Source: Hyperoodon ampullatus
Lineage: Eukaryota; Chordata; Mammalia; Artiodactyla; Ziphiidae
NCBI GenBank assembly: GCA_949752795.1
Contig: OX457058.1
Span: forward strand, 159,529,353 to 159,593,352
Reading direction: 5' to 3'
Length of the DNA stretch: 64,000 nt
Under the pieces are notes generated by a model. It worked only from the letters and a program-made list of their open reading frames with translations, made no database searches and was not told the DNA's origin. A program made the translations under genes and the position numbers. Each line of letters starts with the position of its first letter. Position 1 is the first letter of the stretch. Shown here piece after piece: positions 1 to 12,599 of the stretch.

Positions 1-290
1 AAAACCATAGATGTGACTACTTTTTATCTGCCTAAATTCATTACTAGCCCCCACCTTTATTTCCATTGTAATTGATTTGTAATCAGTTGGTTGGTCATTC
101 AGGTTCTGTGATTTCTAGTTCCTCCTTTTCAGCAAGGTGTACTCATGTAACTAAGTTCTGGCCAAAAAATATGAATGAAAGTGTCCTCTGCTTCCTTCAG
201 AACAAGTCTCTATATATATCCAGGAGAAATAAGTAGCTTAGGTGTCTAAATTTCCACAAGATGAACACTCATCTCTGATGATTATAAACA

Positions 291-447
291 AGGAATGCTT
301 TGTTCCTTTTTTTTTTTTTTTTTTTGCTGCCCCACATCATGCAGGGATCTTAATTCCCTGGCCAGGGACTGAATCCGTGCTCCCTGCAGTGGAAGCACAG
401 AATCCTAACCACTGGACCATGAGGAATTCCCCAGGAATTCTTTGTTC
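291..447 (-). mobile_element. tRNA-derived SINE, short copy
   Basis: The element body is about 306-432 in reverse orientation. It starts with a T tract (its poly-A tail) at 306-325 and ends with the complement of a SINE head. It is flanked by 15-bp duplications 'aggaatgctttgttc' (291-305) and 'aggaattctttgttc' (433-447), one mismatch. The body lacks the G+C-rich middle of the younger copies, so it is probably an older or shorter CHR-like subfamily. Confidence 0.85.
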
Positions 448-771
448 TTGAGCCAGCATTGTTGCTGGGTCTCTTGTAAGAGAAGCTGAGTCACTGGTCT
501 GTAACTAATACAGCCTGTATTAATACAGCCACACTAATACCGTCACAGCCCCCCTCACTAAATATGTTTCAACTTGCTCGTCTGTTGTGATCTTGACTCA
601 CAAGTGTTCCTGTCTAAGTAGGAAACTATGTTTCCAAGAATCACTTCTTCTGTGTTGTTTCAGGTTAGAGTTTACCAATAAGGGACAATAGACCAGAGGT
701 TGGTTTCCACTTGGAAATCTACAGTGTGAGAAGGTGCCTGACCATCTGTGTTGGTGGATCAGGCATACTAG
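448..771. other. No gene or repeat recognised
   Basis: I see only short reading frames here and no repeat I can name. Confidence 0.5.
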
Positions 772-1195
772 AGCACAGGTTCTTAAATTTTAGGGAGTTT
801 CAGAATCACCTGGAGGGCTGTTAAAGCACGGATTGCTAAGCACACCCCCAGGGTCTCTAGTTCAGTAGATGTGGGGTGGGTTCTGAGAGAATGTATTTCT
901 TTTTTTTTTTTTTTTTCGGTATGCGGGCCTCTCACTGTTGTGTCCTCTCCCGTTGCGGAGCACAGGCTCCGGACATGCAGGCTTAGCGACCATGGCTCAC
1001 GGGCCCAGCCACTCCGCGGCATGTGGGATCTTCCCGGACCGGGGCACAAACCCGTGTCCCCTGCATCGGCAGGCGGACTCTCAACCACTGCACCACCAGG
1101 GAAGCCTGAGAGCATGCATTTTTAACATGTTCTCAGGGGATGCTGATGTTGCTGGTCCTGAGATTGCACATTAAGATCCTCTGTTCTTGAAGAAC
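772..1195 (+). mobile_element. MER5A hAT-Charlie fossil, split by a SINE
   Basis: Diagnostic pieces of the MER5A consensus lie on both sides of the SINE at 899-1106: 'cagaatcacctggaggg' and 'ttcagtagatgtggggtggg' on the left, 'gatgctgatgttgctggtcc' on the right. This is a non-autonomous DNA transposon of early placental age. Its ends are eroded and no target duplication is clear. Confidence 0.85.
884..1121 (-). mobile_element. CHR-type SINE inserted in MER5A
   Basis: The body is 899-1106 in reverse orientation: a T tract, a G+C-rich middle, then the complement of the 'cttccctggtggtgcagtgg' head at the right. The flanks 'tgagagaatgtattt' (884-898) and 'tgagagcatgcattt' (1107-1121) are target duplications with two mismatches. 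It cuts the MER5A and is therefore younger than it. Confidence 0.93.
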
Positions 1196-1859
1196 CAGAG
1201 CTCAATTCTTTCAGAATGGCAAAGAAGAGGGGGAAATAAAGTAAATAAAACCTCCCCAAGTTTATTTCTGTAAGTTTTAAAGGAACTTTGTAAAAGTCAG
1301 AATTTTCTCCACAGGACAATAATTATTCAAGCTATTTCACTTGTCTTTATATTGCTAAATAGGTGGCAAATACTATGAACATGCAGTCTGATTACTGCCT
1401 TTTTTTTTTTTTTTCTTCCCTGAGGCAGCTCTAGTGAACACATGGAGGAACTAACGCTGCTGAAATCAAAGGATCTACATATCTACTGGATCACTGGTTT
1501 GTGACAGAGTGCTTCTTTCCCTACTAGCTTGTTCCAACCATCAGATGGTTAGCTTATCACTGATGCTTAACACTTTAAATGATCCACTTGTCAAGTAGGG
1601 CTATTAATCTTCATGTTTTAACAGAGGATTATAGACATCAAAAAATGGGAGAAACATCTGACCACTGAAACTACAGCACAATACTTTTCACTTCTGCATT
1701 TTGGCCATTTCATTGGCTTATAGAACAGAACTCCCGAGTTCAGAGTGTGGGAAGGTAACATTTAGAAACCTATCTCAAGCCTGCAGGGCATTCATTTGCA
1801 AGAGCAGAGACCTTTCAGCAGATCTTTTCTCTGATGTTTTAAACTGCAAGACTACTTAC
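1196..1859. other. Unassigned DNA
   Basis: A T tract lies at 1401-1414. I recognise no gene or repeat family. Confidence 0.5.
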
Positions 1860-2109
1860 AAAACTTTTTAAAAATTGGGGCTTCCCTGGTGGCGCAGTGG
1901 TTGAGAGTCCCCCTGCCGATGCAGGGGACACAGGTTCGTGCCCCGGTCCGGGAAGATCCCACATGCCGCGGAGTGGCTGGGCCTGTGAGCCATGGCCGTT
2001 GAGCCTGCGCGTCCGGAGCCTGTGCTCCGCAATGGGAGAGGCCACAACAGGGAGAGGCCCGGCCCGCGTAACGCCAAAAAAAAAATAAATAAAAAAACTT
2101 TTTAAAAAT
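1860..2109 (+). mobile_element. CHR-type SINE, short G+C-rich subfamily
   Basis: The body is 1877-2093. It has the 'cttccctggtggcgcagtgg' head, the 'gggaagatcccacatgccg' block, the 'gagaggcc' segment and an A-rich tail. The flanks 'aaaactttttaaaaat' (1860-1875 and 2094-2109) are identical over 16 bp. Low divergence and a perfect duplication suggest a fairly recent insertion in the cetacean lineage. The short reading frames on both strands come from SINE sequence and are not genes. Confidence 0.95.
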
Positions 2110-3269
2110 CATGTCGCTTTCCCATTAAGGAGACTGTCACTCCTACTGTCCTTTGGATCAAAGTGATTTTTTTTTCTGTCATTGTTATGTCAAATCAGGA
2201 TATGGTGATGGAGAGGGTATCTCATCTCAATCATCAATACCAGCTACCTCTACAAGGGCTCATAACATTTATTAATAATACAAAACAGATATTGGTGCTT
2301 ATTTTTAGTCCAATCTTTATTCTCTACAGAAGAGATGCCATAAGTAGAACAAATGATCATTGTTATATAATACCACATGCTTCAGAAGATAAAGACAGTT
2401 ACTTATGCAAATGAATGAAAAGCTTTGCACTTTCTGATTAAAACTCACCTGTTTTAAGTGTGACATTGCCAAGAACATTATTTGCCCTTTATAATATCAT
2501 ATGTAATTATATGCTCCATACTCTAGAAGGGCCAATGAATGAAAAGGAAAACAGAGTTGGCAACTGTGAAACTTTTGTTGGACAAAAGTCCTCAAAGAAG
2601 TAAATCACGGGTTTCTAATTCAGACATTTTAACCACATAAATTTTACTTTCTGAATCTTCATGCTCTTTATTTTTAACGTAAATTCACATTAGGTACTCG
2701 CCCGAAAAGTGAGGCAAAGTCACAGACATCCTGTATTTCCAGGTCTAGAGAGAATTACCACAGGTCACTAGTAGTATGACCAAGATAGAAAATCATCATA
2801 GCTTTGCTTTTAAAAAATTTAAACAGGTCACAGTAGTAGTGACAGTTATTGGCATTTGACATATTCCCTGGAGGCATCAAAAGAGTATCTGAGTATAAAT
2901 GGCCTAAGGCACAGCCGCTGAATCAGGAATCTATGAGTCTAGCTTCAATGGTCCGGTGAACCTCTCTCTAGTTGGTTGGGTAATGACAAGTCTTACTGGG
3001 AGAGGTTCTCTAACAGGTACCACACCTGCTATTGTGCAACCGCAACGAAAATATTTAATTCAAAGGGAAAGGAATAATAATTGTATTACACATTTGGTGC
3101 CAACTATTTGAGTATATTGAGAGTTTAGGTCTGCTGACATTTATATCATATCCTTCTTAAAATTTGGGTTGATTCACTCTTAGAATGTTTCAAGACACCA
3201 TCTTAATATAAAGAATGACCTTTCTAATACGTTTTATTAGGCAAGTCCTTGAAGTTGTCCCATCACAAG
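2110..3269. other. Unassigned DNA
   Basis: AT-rich sequence without a recognised family or gene. The longest frame, 83 codons at 2163-2414, has no recognisable domain. Confidence 0.5.
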
Positions 3270-3485
3270 TCACCCACAGCTCTGGAGTCAGATATCTGGG
3301 GATGGGGACCTCTGTATTGCCACTTACTAACTCTCTGGGCTTGGACAAATAATTTAAATCCCCTGATTTAACTGTGTCTTAAATGTACTCTTTTTGGAGG
3401 AGAGGATGAAATAATGAAGAAACCTCACATAGCAAGTGCCTAATGCAAGTTAGGTACTATGTAAATTTAGCCAATATTATTAGAA
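3270..3485 (+). mobile_element. MIR SINE
   Basis: It follows the MIR order: a 'gctctggagtcagat' start, 'tgccacttactaactctctg' in the core, then a 'gcctaatgcaagttaggtac' end. It is strongly diverged, as expected for a mammalian-wide repeat. Confidence 0.75.
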
Positions 3486-3869
3486 CATGACTAATCTTTT
3501 TACCTAAATATGTGTAAGGCTATATGAGGGAGACTGGAGAAAATGCCACTGATAAATATATCTTTCTCGTTGAGCAGTTGTTTATGAAATAACGTTGCTT
3601 TGGTTAGAGGAAATATCTGATTAACATGCAGGTGCAACTGCAGATATAAAACTTTGCTTGGTATCAGTTATGTATCTCTTTAAGATAATTTGTCATAATT
3701 TCTGATAGAAGAATGAGGTAAGAACAAATGTTATTAAAGGGAAAGAAGGATCTTGAAACTATGTCTACAGGATGATTTGGTACATAGTTAAGCAAACCAT
3801 TTTTGCTTTAGTCATTTATCCAATACATAATTGTTGAGTGACTGTATGTGCTAGCCAAACATACAAATC
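3486..3869. other. Unassigned AT-rich DNA
   Basis: No gene or repeat recognised. Confidence 0.5.
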
Positions 3870-4503
3870 ATCTAGGGCAGCGGTCCCCAACCTATTTGGC
3901 ACCAGGGACCAGTTTCATGGAAGACAATTTTTCCACGGACCGGGACAGGGGGGATGGTTTTGGGATGATTCAAGGGCATTACATTTACTGTGCACTTTAT
4001 TTCTATTATTATTACATTGTAATATATAATGAAATAATTAGACAACTCACCATAATGCAGAATCAGTGGGAGCCTGGAGCTTGTTTTCACTTGCCACTCA
4101 CTGATAGGGTTTTGATATGAGCCTGCCAGCAATTGATTTAGTATGGTCTCTGTGCAGTCAAACCTCTCTGCTAATGATAATCTGTATTTGCAGCCGCTCC
4201 CCAGCACTAGCATCACTGCCTCAGCTACACCTCAGATCATCAGGCGTTAGATTTTCACAAGGAGTGCACAACTTAGATCCCTCGCATGTGCAGTTCACAG
4301 TAGGGTTCGCGCTCCTATGAGAATCTAATGCCGTCGCTGATCTGACAGGAGGCAGAGCTCAGGCGGTAATGCCAGGGATAGGGAGCGGCTGTAAATACAG
4401 ATGAAGCTTTGCTTGCTCACCACTCACCTCCTGCTGTGCGACCCGGTTCCTAACAGGTCACTGACCAGTACCGGTCCAAGGGTTGGGGACCCCTGATCTA
4501 GGG
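3870..4503 (-). mobile_element. MER1-type hAT element, complete
   Basis: The element spans 3878-4495 (618 bp). Its inverted termini are 'cagcggtccccaacct' on the left and 'gggttggggacccctg' on the right. It is flanked by an exact 8-bp duplication 'atctaggg' (3870-3877 and 4496-4503), the length expected for hAT transposition. The inside is non-coding and holds internal inverted segments ('gaatctaatgcc' and 'cagccgctccccagc' types). The name MER1 is from memory of the consensus; the hAT class is well supported by the ends. The open frames inside (for example 114 codons, minus strand, 3872-4216) have no transposase features. Confidence 0.92.
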
Positions 4504-4689
4504 TAAAACCATACACATTGCATGTTAATGCCTGTCCTCACGGCATTTGCATTCTACTTCAAATCTTTTCCAAAGTGCTGTCCCCAGTTGAATATAATAC
4601 ACTAATTTCCACTAAAGCTGTGAATTGTACATTTTCTGTTGTAATTGTCATAGAGGTTTCACCTGGGACTTTTTGTTAGGAAATTGAAT

Positions 4690-4940
4690 GAATGCTCTTG
4701 TTTATTTGATAAATGCTTAGTATCACCTTACTCTCTGCTATTTTATAAATGTAAATGTATTATATTTTCATAGCAAACATATCAAATAGGTATTATTATT
4801 ATCTCCATTTTATAAATGGGAAACAAACACAGAAAGGTTAAGTAACTTGCCAAAAGTCACACAGCTAGTAAGTGGTAGGGCCAAGATTCAAATCCAGGGA
4901 ATCTGATTTGAGAATTTGGGATCTGAACCATTAAATTTAT
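4690..4940 (-). mobile_element. MIR SINE, reverse
   Basis: The reverse MIR core is clear: 'tattattatctccatttta', 'aggttaagtaacttgcc', 'gtcacacagctagtaagtgg'. The outer limits are approximate. Confidence 0.88.
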
Positions 4941-5309
4941 TCAGGAAATGTTAACCTTGATTCCAGTTTGAACTAAAAATGTTGGTCTGTTCAATGTCAT
5001 CAGGAATCTCACCTTCATTTCTAGGATCCTCTCTTGTTTTGTACAAATATACTCATTATTCTTTAGAAATGTGCCACTGGCTGATACTGTACTTATCTCT
5101 GCATTTCTTTTTCTTATTCCCCAAACAACCGCTATAGGAATATACAAGATTTGCTGTGTTAACATGCATGTCACTTTTAACATTATTTTTGACCTCTGCT
5201 TCTTATAAGTTGTTCCAAACTTTTCTTGTTTTCTTTTCCTTCTTGCAGTCCAAATGCAGTTTATGTTTCATTTGCTTTATATAAAGAGGTAGACTGATAT
5301 GGTAGAATA
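4941..5309. other. Unassigned DNA
   Basis: An 80-codon minus-strand frame (4941-5183) has no recognisable domain. I call no feature. Confidence 0.5.
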
Positions 5310-5585
5310 TTAATAGCTAATACACATGAGGACTTTATTTTTAGCTTGTACTGGCACTAGAATAAGTGCTTGATCTGTATTATCTTTAATTCTCACAATA
5401 ATTCACTAAGTTTGGATTTGCTTTTATTTACATTTTATAGGTTATAAAACTGAGACTTTTAAAGCGGAAATATGTAGGCCAAAACATTCTATAAAGTTTT
5501 TGGCATATAGGATGGAATATGGACATGTCAGAATTTGAGTACAAGTTCATGAGATGCCAAAGTCCAAACTCTTAACCAATGATGA
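5310..5585 (-). mobile_element. MIR SINE, reverse, diverged
   Basis: The match runs from the MIR tail ('aataagtgcttgatctgtat', 'aattctcacaataattcac') through 'acattttataggttataaaa' to a degraded head 'caaactcttaaccaatgatg'. Confidence 0.65.
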
Positions 5586-5595
5586 TACTTAAAAA

Positions 5596-5880
5596 GCAAA
5601 GACCTGGCTTGATGTCTGAGTCCTAACTAGGCAGTGTGTTCTTAAGTGCGTTACTCAGAGTATCTGCCCTTCAGTTTAGCTATCTTTAAAGTACAAAGCA
5701 TTCCTTCATTGATTATACATTTATTCATAGTAACACTCTATGACAAAACCTGTGCTATGAATAGATGGTACAAGGATGAATAAAATATCTTTCATTAATG
5801 ACCTTGGAAGGTAATGGTAGTATAGTATTTACATCATAGAGTTATGTAAGGATTGAATAAATCAACAGATAAGCTCTTCA
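5596..5880 (+). mobile_element. MIR SINE, diverged, probably interrupted
   Basis: Faint MIR order: 'gacctggcttgatgtctgag', 'cttcagtttagctatcttta', then 'tttacatcatagagttatgt' and 'ggattgaataaatca'. About 100 bp near 5703-5810 does not fit and may be a second old repeat. Confidence 0.5.
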
Positions 5881-6712
5881 GGATAAAACCCACATTATAG
5901 TGATACACACACATGCATTATTAATATATTGGTAAAGGCTAAGGGTGGTAAATAATGTGTGTGTATGTAAGACGGTCTCATATAGATGAGAGCCTCTATG
6001 TGTTTGCCTTCTAAGTATATGGCAGAAATTCATGTCAAGGACAACATTTTGAATGATATAGAAGGTTAGTTTTGAAAATGCTTTTCTCCATGGAATCTGC
6101 CATAGAGTCACATATCTACAAAGAAATGATACTTGGCACTTCCCAACTACATTTCAGGGAGGATGTAATAAGATAGGTGGAAATTCATGCCAGGTTGCGT
6201 GCAGTCTATCTTTAGTTTGCTAGTCACATTTATAGCCTACACAGAGATTCTTAATTAAGAGACAAATATTTTTAGAATTTTTACAGTATTAATAAGGATT
6301 TATGAATGATTAAGTATGCATTAAGGTAGCTATTATGTGTTTGGAGACACAACTGAGGACCACTTACTAGATATTATGGCATCATTAACAAAGAATACTA
6401 AACATTTGACAAAATAAAGCTATCTGGATTATCTCTTCAGAGGCTTGAAATGATTATCTTAAGAAGTGTTGCAGAGAAATCTAAGTAACTTCCATGAATG
6501 ACTAATGAGATTAAAGGCATTCTATGCAGACAGATATTAATATAAATATCATTTTCCTCAAGAAACACTTCACATAATTACATCATTTATGTTAAATTTA
6601 GATAATTTTTGACCTGTACGTACTAGTTCTAAATTGGTATTTCAAAACAGTTCTTAAAGCTAACACTTTCTACATTACTATGAGGCAGTGTCACATGAGA
6701 ATTGCAAAGAAA
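5881..6712. other. Unassigned AT-rich DNA
   Basis: I see no supported gene or repeat. Confidence 0.5.
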
Positions 6713-6850
6713 GAAAGGGAGGGAGATGCAAGAGGGAAGAGATATGGGAACATATGTATATGTATAACTGATTCACTTTGTTATAAAGCAGAAATTATCA
6801 CACCATTGTAAAGCAATTATACTCCAATAAAGACGTAAAAAAAAAAGGAT
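6713..6850 (+). mobile_element. Truncated L1 3' end
   Basis: This is the last part of a cetartiodactyl-type L1 3' UTR: 'gggagggagatgcaagaggg', 'tatgtatatgtataactgat', 'gtaaagcaattatactccaa' with the AATAAA signal, then an A tail. Compare 20880-21003 and 63680-63808. Target duplications are not convincing. Confidence 0.93.
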
Positions 6851-9800
6851 TGAAATATATTAAAACAAATGGCCATCGCTTTGATTTAAAAGAAGAATGG
6901 GTGCCATTTTCCTCTGTGATCTGGCTTGTTTTGTTTGGTAGCTAATTCTACTTCCTGTCATGTACTTGGTTTTAACCTTTGGACTTCATCCTCTTTCAGC
7001 TCATTGTTTAATTACAGGGCGTGGAATCCTCTGGGCTTCATCCTCAGTTTCTGCAGTTCACTCTTCACTTGACCTCACTAGCTGACTCAGAGCTCCATTT
7101 TCTCATCTTGACCTTGAGTTGGAGGGATTGGTAACAGAAGCCCAGCTCCCTTGGGCTCAGCATCTCTCCAATTATGCTACTAGTCTGGTCCTGCCTGCTG
7201 CCACCTCCTTTCTGATCCTTCTGATTCTGGGTCCTGTCCAGTTGTATCAGTTTCTCTGTTATTTTCTCTGCATCTGAGTCCCTTTTTTAAAGTGGTATCA
7301 AGCAAGGCAATGCTTCTCAAACTTTATTTTGAGGTCACTCTCCTGATTTTTGCCATTCAATTTCCACTTATATTGTTATTAAATGGTACACTATTTTTAA
7401 ATTAAATGAACTCATTATTTTTTTTACTAGCTTTTTAAAAATTCAAAGTCATTTGAAAGCAAACCTCATATCCCTCTACTATATGGAAAAGGAATATACC
7501 TTACCTTAAAAAAGAGTAGCTACAGAATGAAATTTAATGAAGACAAAAATCATGTGATCAAAATCTCTCCAGATATTGTTTCAGACCTGACAACTATTCT
7601 CTGATAATAATAGAGACTACCAAGTGGTAGAGTGAAGTTACTGAACATAGTGACAATAAACTGAGTTCTCCTCTTTCCATAATCAGAATGCCTAAAAGAT
7701 AACCAAGATCTGATGATGGTGACAAATTGAGACAGCAATGCAGAATTTCCCTACCCTCAAATTCCTAACACAATTTTAAAAGCTAGCAATAAACATTTAA
7801 TATAATAACCACTAGCAACTAAATAAGGAAAGGGGCACGAGAACACAATCAACTTCCCAAACTAATGATGGGGCATGGGGGTTGGCACAGGAGATTCTGG
7901 AACAGGGTAGAAAGGTGCAGAAGAGTTTAGCTCCTTACCCTAACCCTGGTCCCCAGAAACCATAGTGATGTGATGATTCTCCTTACTTCTTGGTATGAAT
8001 AGAAATGAAAAAAATAGATATTAAAATAACTGTTCCATTTTAAGGGATAAATATTCCTAGTTTATGACTATGTATGAAATATTTTATATAGGGTGTTCTG
8101 GTTAGCTTTCAGTATTTCCTTTTTGCCATGCTACTTCATAAAACACAAAATATAAAAATTATTAAAGTAAGTCCTGATCATAAGGAAGGTATGTACTGAC
8201 CATTTCCATGATTAATTGAAAAGTTTTTATATTACAAAATGCTTGCCTATGTGGTTTCTGAAGTTCATTTTAATTTATATACCCTAAACTATGCTCAGGT
8301 TCAGTTACAGAATCCTTTAATAAAAAGGTTGCCAAAACTTTACACTATTCTAAAGGAAGACCTTCCAAGCTGAAATTTTACAAAGCACATCTTATAGGTG
8401 ATGATATATTAAATAAAAGGTTACTTTAATAATAATTTTTTTGCCAGCACAGCTTCAATGCCATATAAATGTTTCCTATTCAATTACCTGCTCACATTTT
8501 TCATCCTCACTGATTTTGCAATGATCAGAATATTTCTCTTAAACCCCACTACATTAATCCATCAAAGTGCTTTTTTCATTAGGTGATGACTTTTCCCACC
8601 CAGAATATTGCCAGGGAGGATGATGACATTTCCTATTTTTCTGCCTTTAGACCATTGCTTGAGTATATTTTTATTCCTCTAACCTCCCATTATTCAAGAA
8701 TCATAAAGGATTTACTGTACAGAAGGTAAAATTGGAAACAAACTAGAATCAGATTCCTTAACTCCTTCAAAGGAAACTTTCTGTCTATCCTCAGCCCCTT
8801 GCAGATTTACTTAATCACCTTTTCATTGGTTAATTACTCAATGCATTTAGTAACTGGAATGTTCATTCAATGCAGAGTCAAGCTCAAAATTTAAAAAAAA
8901 TAATAAAATAAACAGTCTGCATTACAGTAGGCATCAGAACATCAAAAAAAAAAAAAATATCAAAAGCTCCTCTAAGAAGGGTGATGGCTGAAGAGGATAA
9001 ACAAAATCTCTTGAAAGACTGAACTCAACAATACAGCCCCCTGTACCAGAATGTGGGCAAAGAACACTCATTTTTTTTTTTAACTTTCTCGTTGTTGGTT
9101 TCTTCTTTTGTTTATTAAGTTATCTTAATATTTCGATGACATAGAGTTAACTGGTTTGCCAGGAACAACCACAAGGTTCCATCAGAAGAAGGAATTATAA
9201 ACAATTGCAGCAGAGTTCTATTCTGGATTGGTACTGAGAACAATGGCCTCTGTATTGAATTGAGAGGAAATAAAAGATATGTTTCCAAAAATCTTTTCTT
9301 TTTTGCCTCCTGAAACTCCTATATTTACACTATTCCCTCTATAATATCTCATTGAAGGTTTACACACCTTGGCCTTTTGACAGACTGTGAGAATACTTGA
9401 TGGGGAGGCTAGGTCAGGTTTGACCAATCTGTTATTTTGAAAAAGTAAGAAGGGTGGGAAGAGTAGGGTCATAGGAAATCTGAAGTACCGTATCATCTAT
9501 TTTCCAATTTAGCTTAGACTTAGTTCTAAGTTAGTCTAGAACAAGTCCTGAAGTAATAGGTATTTACTAAGTTCTGTATTGGAAAGTAGACTATTGAAGG
9601 AAGCAGCTTTCTTTCTTTACAGAAATACATGTTAGCTGAGAGAATGCATAAATAAAATGTAGTGTGCTTCAGAGTAAGATGGTGACTCTTCATGCAAAGG
9701 AAGTTTTGAAAAGGGAAAGTTCAACATGAGCTAAAGCAGGCAGAGACACTTCCTTGGAGAAGTAACAATTAACCAGACCTTACAACACAGGCAGGATTTC

Positions 9801-10549
9801 CTAGGCAGGGATTGTGTTTTGGGTGTCTTGAATGGGAGGTAGAGAGGAGGGCAGAATGAGAAAGCAAGTAAGATCAGGGAATCTAATAATGGTTACAACT
9901 GGGCAGAGCAATTCTTGCTTTCTCAAGTCTGGATTTAACTCCTAAAGCCCTGCCTGAAGTATGGAAGGAATGGAAGAAAAATTGGGCTTTAGACAGCTAA
10001 TAAAAATGTCTAGAGACATTGCCCAATCTTATTCATTAGGTGTGTGTTCATTTAGTTAGTAATTGAATATAGGTAGATATTCATGACCTGATGGATGAAA
10101 GAGGACCAGGAATGGCCCAAAACTATATGCTTGAGATATAGTAAATGGTCCATTGAAATATGGTTGATTTGTTGCTCTGAACCTCAAACTCTCCTTAGAC
10201 TTGGTAAGTCTTATGACAATTTCTGCAGATATTTTTTTCTGGGTTTCATTTGTTTTTCTTCTGGGCTGCTTTCAATATTAGAAGCTGTTGTGTTGAGTGT
10301 TGCTCAAGAAATTGAAAAGGGATGGGATTACAAATGTAGATATTTGATACAGGAGATTAAACCTAAACAAACAGGTCAAACATAAGACTAGATATATGTG
10401 CACCAAGAGGAGAACAATAAGGTCTCATAAGGCATGTGAAAAATGCTGAGTTTGTTATAAAATATACATGAGGGTGGGTGTGCATTTTGTGTTTAACATT
10501 GGGGATTATTAACAGGATAAATCTAGGGAGTAGTTTCTCCTTCCCTTAT
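6851..10549. other. Long stretch without recognised features
   Basis: Mostly AT-rich unique DNA with short A or T tracts (for example 8944-8956 and 9071-9080). The longest frames are 96 codons (plus, 10095-10385) and 92 codons (minus, 9218-9496). Neither shows a domain or any sign of selection that I can judge from one sequence. Confidence 0.5.
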
Positions 10550-10835
10550 TTCACATTGTTTGGGCCTTTAGGAAGCTTTTCTTGATTCCCAATATAAAGT
10601 ATTAACCCTTAACCATATGACACCCTCCATCCAAACCCACACCCCTCTCTAGCATATCTTCCTGAGATATTTATTCATGACAACATCACTGTGAAATGAT
10701 TTCATTTATTGCCTTTGTTTCACAGTAGAATAAAACTCCATGAAAGCAGAGAATTTAATTACCTTGGTTATTATATGTAGAACAGTGTTGAACACATTTT
10801 AGCTGTTTAATAAATATTTGAGTTAACAATCATAT
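10550..10835 (+). mobile_element. L2 LINE 3' end
   Basis: It fits the L2 3' end: 'tagaataaaactccatgaaa', 'gtagaacagtgttgaacaca', ending 'ctgtttaataaatatttgag'. Diverged, and the left edge is approximate. Confidence 0.7.
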
Positions 10836-11926
10836 AATTTTCTTGATCCCCTCATTTATAAAGAATGTGGAAAAATAATTGAATTAGTAGTAACACCTTC
10901 TTGATAGTTCTTTACCATGAAAACAATATAGAAAACTAAGCATAGAGGATAAAGACATAATCTCTGTTTTGAACAAAAGGAAGATGGATAATAACAATAA
11001 TAGACACAAAGGGACTGAATAGTACATATTAGAAAAGGGAAACTGAAAACTGAGCCTGCCCAATAGTAGGGGCTCATTAAATGCATAAGAGGATTTACCA
11101 TGTCTAACTTCAAAAGTTGTAGAGTGCCTTACAATTGTCAGTTAGTTATACCACTTGACTGTTCTGGCCTTTAAAAAATCCTATCTTTAAAACGTCAGAA
11201 TATGGTACTTCAAGATTTATTACAACACCTTCCCTAGTACAGAGAACTTATACTGTCTTATCGGGAACACACACTTACATGAAGGGACCTTACCAACTTC
11301 ATTCACCACTGTTTCACAAATGCTGAAAAGATTATCTGCCACATTGAGGGACTCGATTTCAGTCAAATTAATATAAACATTAGTTATTCAGACTGTACAC
11401 TTGGTAAATTCAGTCTTGGGAACAAACCTCCCAGTAGTTTAGGGAAAAAGAGCACAATAAATTAATTACATAATATCCTCTATACACAAAAACTATATGA
11501 TTTGTTTGTTTTTAAAACAGTATTATTAAAATTTTAAAGATAGATCTTAAGAACATCATAGAATTATGGAGGTAGTAAGTTTAATTAGTTAGATTTGCCC
11601 TGAATTTTAATCATCAACCTTGAGACAAATAACTTCCGGGTAAAAAACGGTTCACTTAAACAACGTTTGGGTGACTTAATTTTTTTTTTTTTAGTTTATT
11701 GTTGTTTTTATTTTCCTCACTTTCATAGCCAATTTTAGGCTCTGGACAAAAATCTCAAAATTTACAACTGAAATTTTATAGGAAGGCCTAATATTACAAG
11801 GTTTACCCTTCAGTTTATGAGATTTCAGAGTTGTGGACAGTTTGAATTAGGTTTTGCTAGAAAAGCATCAGTGAAAAAAAAATTTTTTTTAAAGAAAAAG
11901 TGACTTTCCTCCTACCAATAAAACTT
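10836..11926. other. Unassigned AT-rich DNA
   Basis: No gene or repeat recognised. Simple T tract at 11680-11691. Confidence 0.5.
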
Positions 11927-12550
11927 CTAAAAGTCAGTACATATGACTTTGTTTTCAAAAACAGACATTAAAAATGGCAGATTTAGAGCTTGTTCAGGCA
12001 AAGACTGAAAACAGAAGATAAAGGAAATTGGCTGAAATAGGAACATTTCTCCAGGAGAACTGGCAATGAAAGTGTCATAGGTCAGGTCCAGGGAAATGGT
12101 CCATGCATCCAAGATTTGTGTGCAGGGGTGTTTATTGGGGAGGGTCTCAGGAAACTCTAAAGAAAGGGCTAAAGAAAGCAGCATTGGGCAGGGGATGCTG
12201 AAGTGCAAAGCTATTGAAAAAGAGGTCTCAGACAATCCCATGGGGAGTTCCAGACCTGGCACCACCCTTCAAAAGTTGTCCCAGTTTGAGGTCAAGGCCC
12301 AGGCCCTTATACTGATGCATGAAGCAGTGATGAGATTAGGACTGCCCTTGTCAGGGGGCATCATGGTGGGTCTGACTGAAGATAAGTCCTGAAGAGGAAC
12401 TCAGCACTAAGAGCCATCAGGCACACCACCACCAGTGAACAGAAGAAACAACTCAGTTTTGGCAGAGAATCTGGGCTGCACATCATAGGATCCAGACAGA
12501 GATTATGCTATTGAAAATGATAATACTTACAAAACCCTTCTTGTGATTTT
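11927..12550. other. Possible old LTR-like sequence, unassigned
   Basis: This block is less AT-rich than its surroundings and contains 'gtttattggggagggtctca', which on the minus strand would place an AATAAA motif as in an LTR. It holds overlapping open frames on both strands (112 codons minus, 98 codons plus) with no domain. I cannot name a family. Confidence 0.25.
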
Positions 12551-12571
12551 ATACAGGAAGTTCTAGTGCAC

Positions 12572-12589
12572 ACAAACACACACACACAC
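12572..12589 (+). repeat. Short (CA)n microsatellite
   Basis: About eight CA units with an imperfect start. Confidence 0.8.
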
Positions 12590-12599
12590 CACATAAAAT

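Noticed and set aside
783..2112. Overlapping 60-110 codon frames on both strands
   Set aside because: They are made of SINE sequence; the same peptides recur at 49349-49864 and 44859-45194 for the same reason.
11927..12392. Overlapping 112- and 98-codon frames as a possible small gene
   Set aside because: Open on both strands with no domain, and the sequence looks more like an old LTR. No supporting signals.
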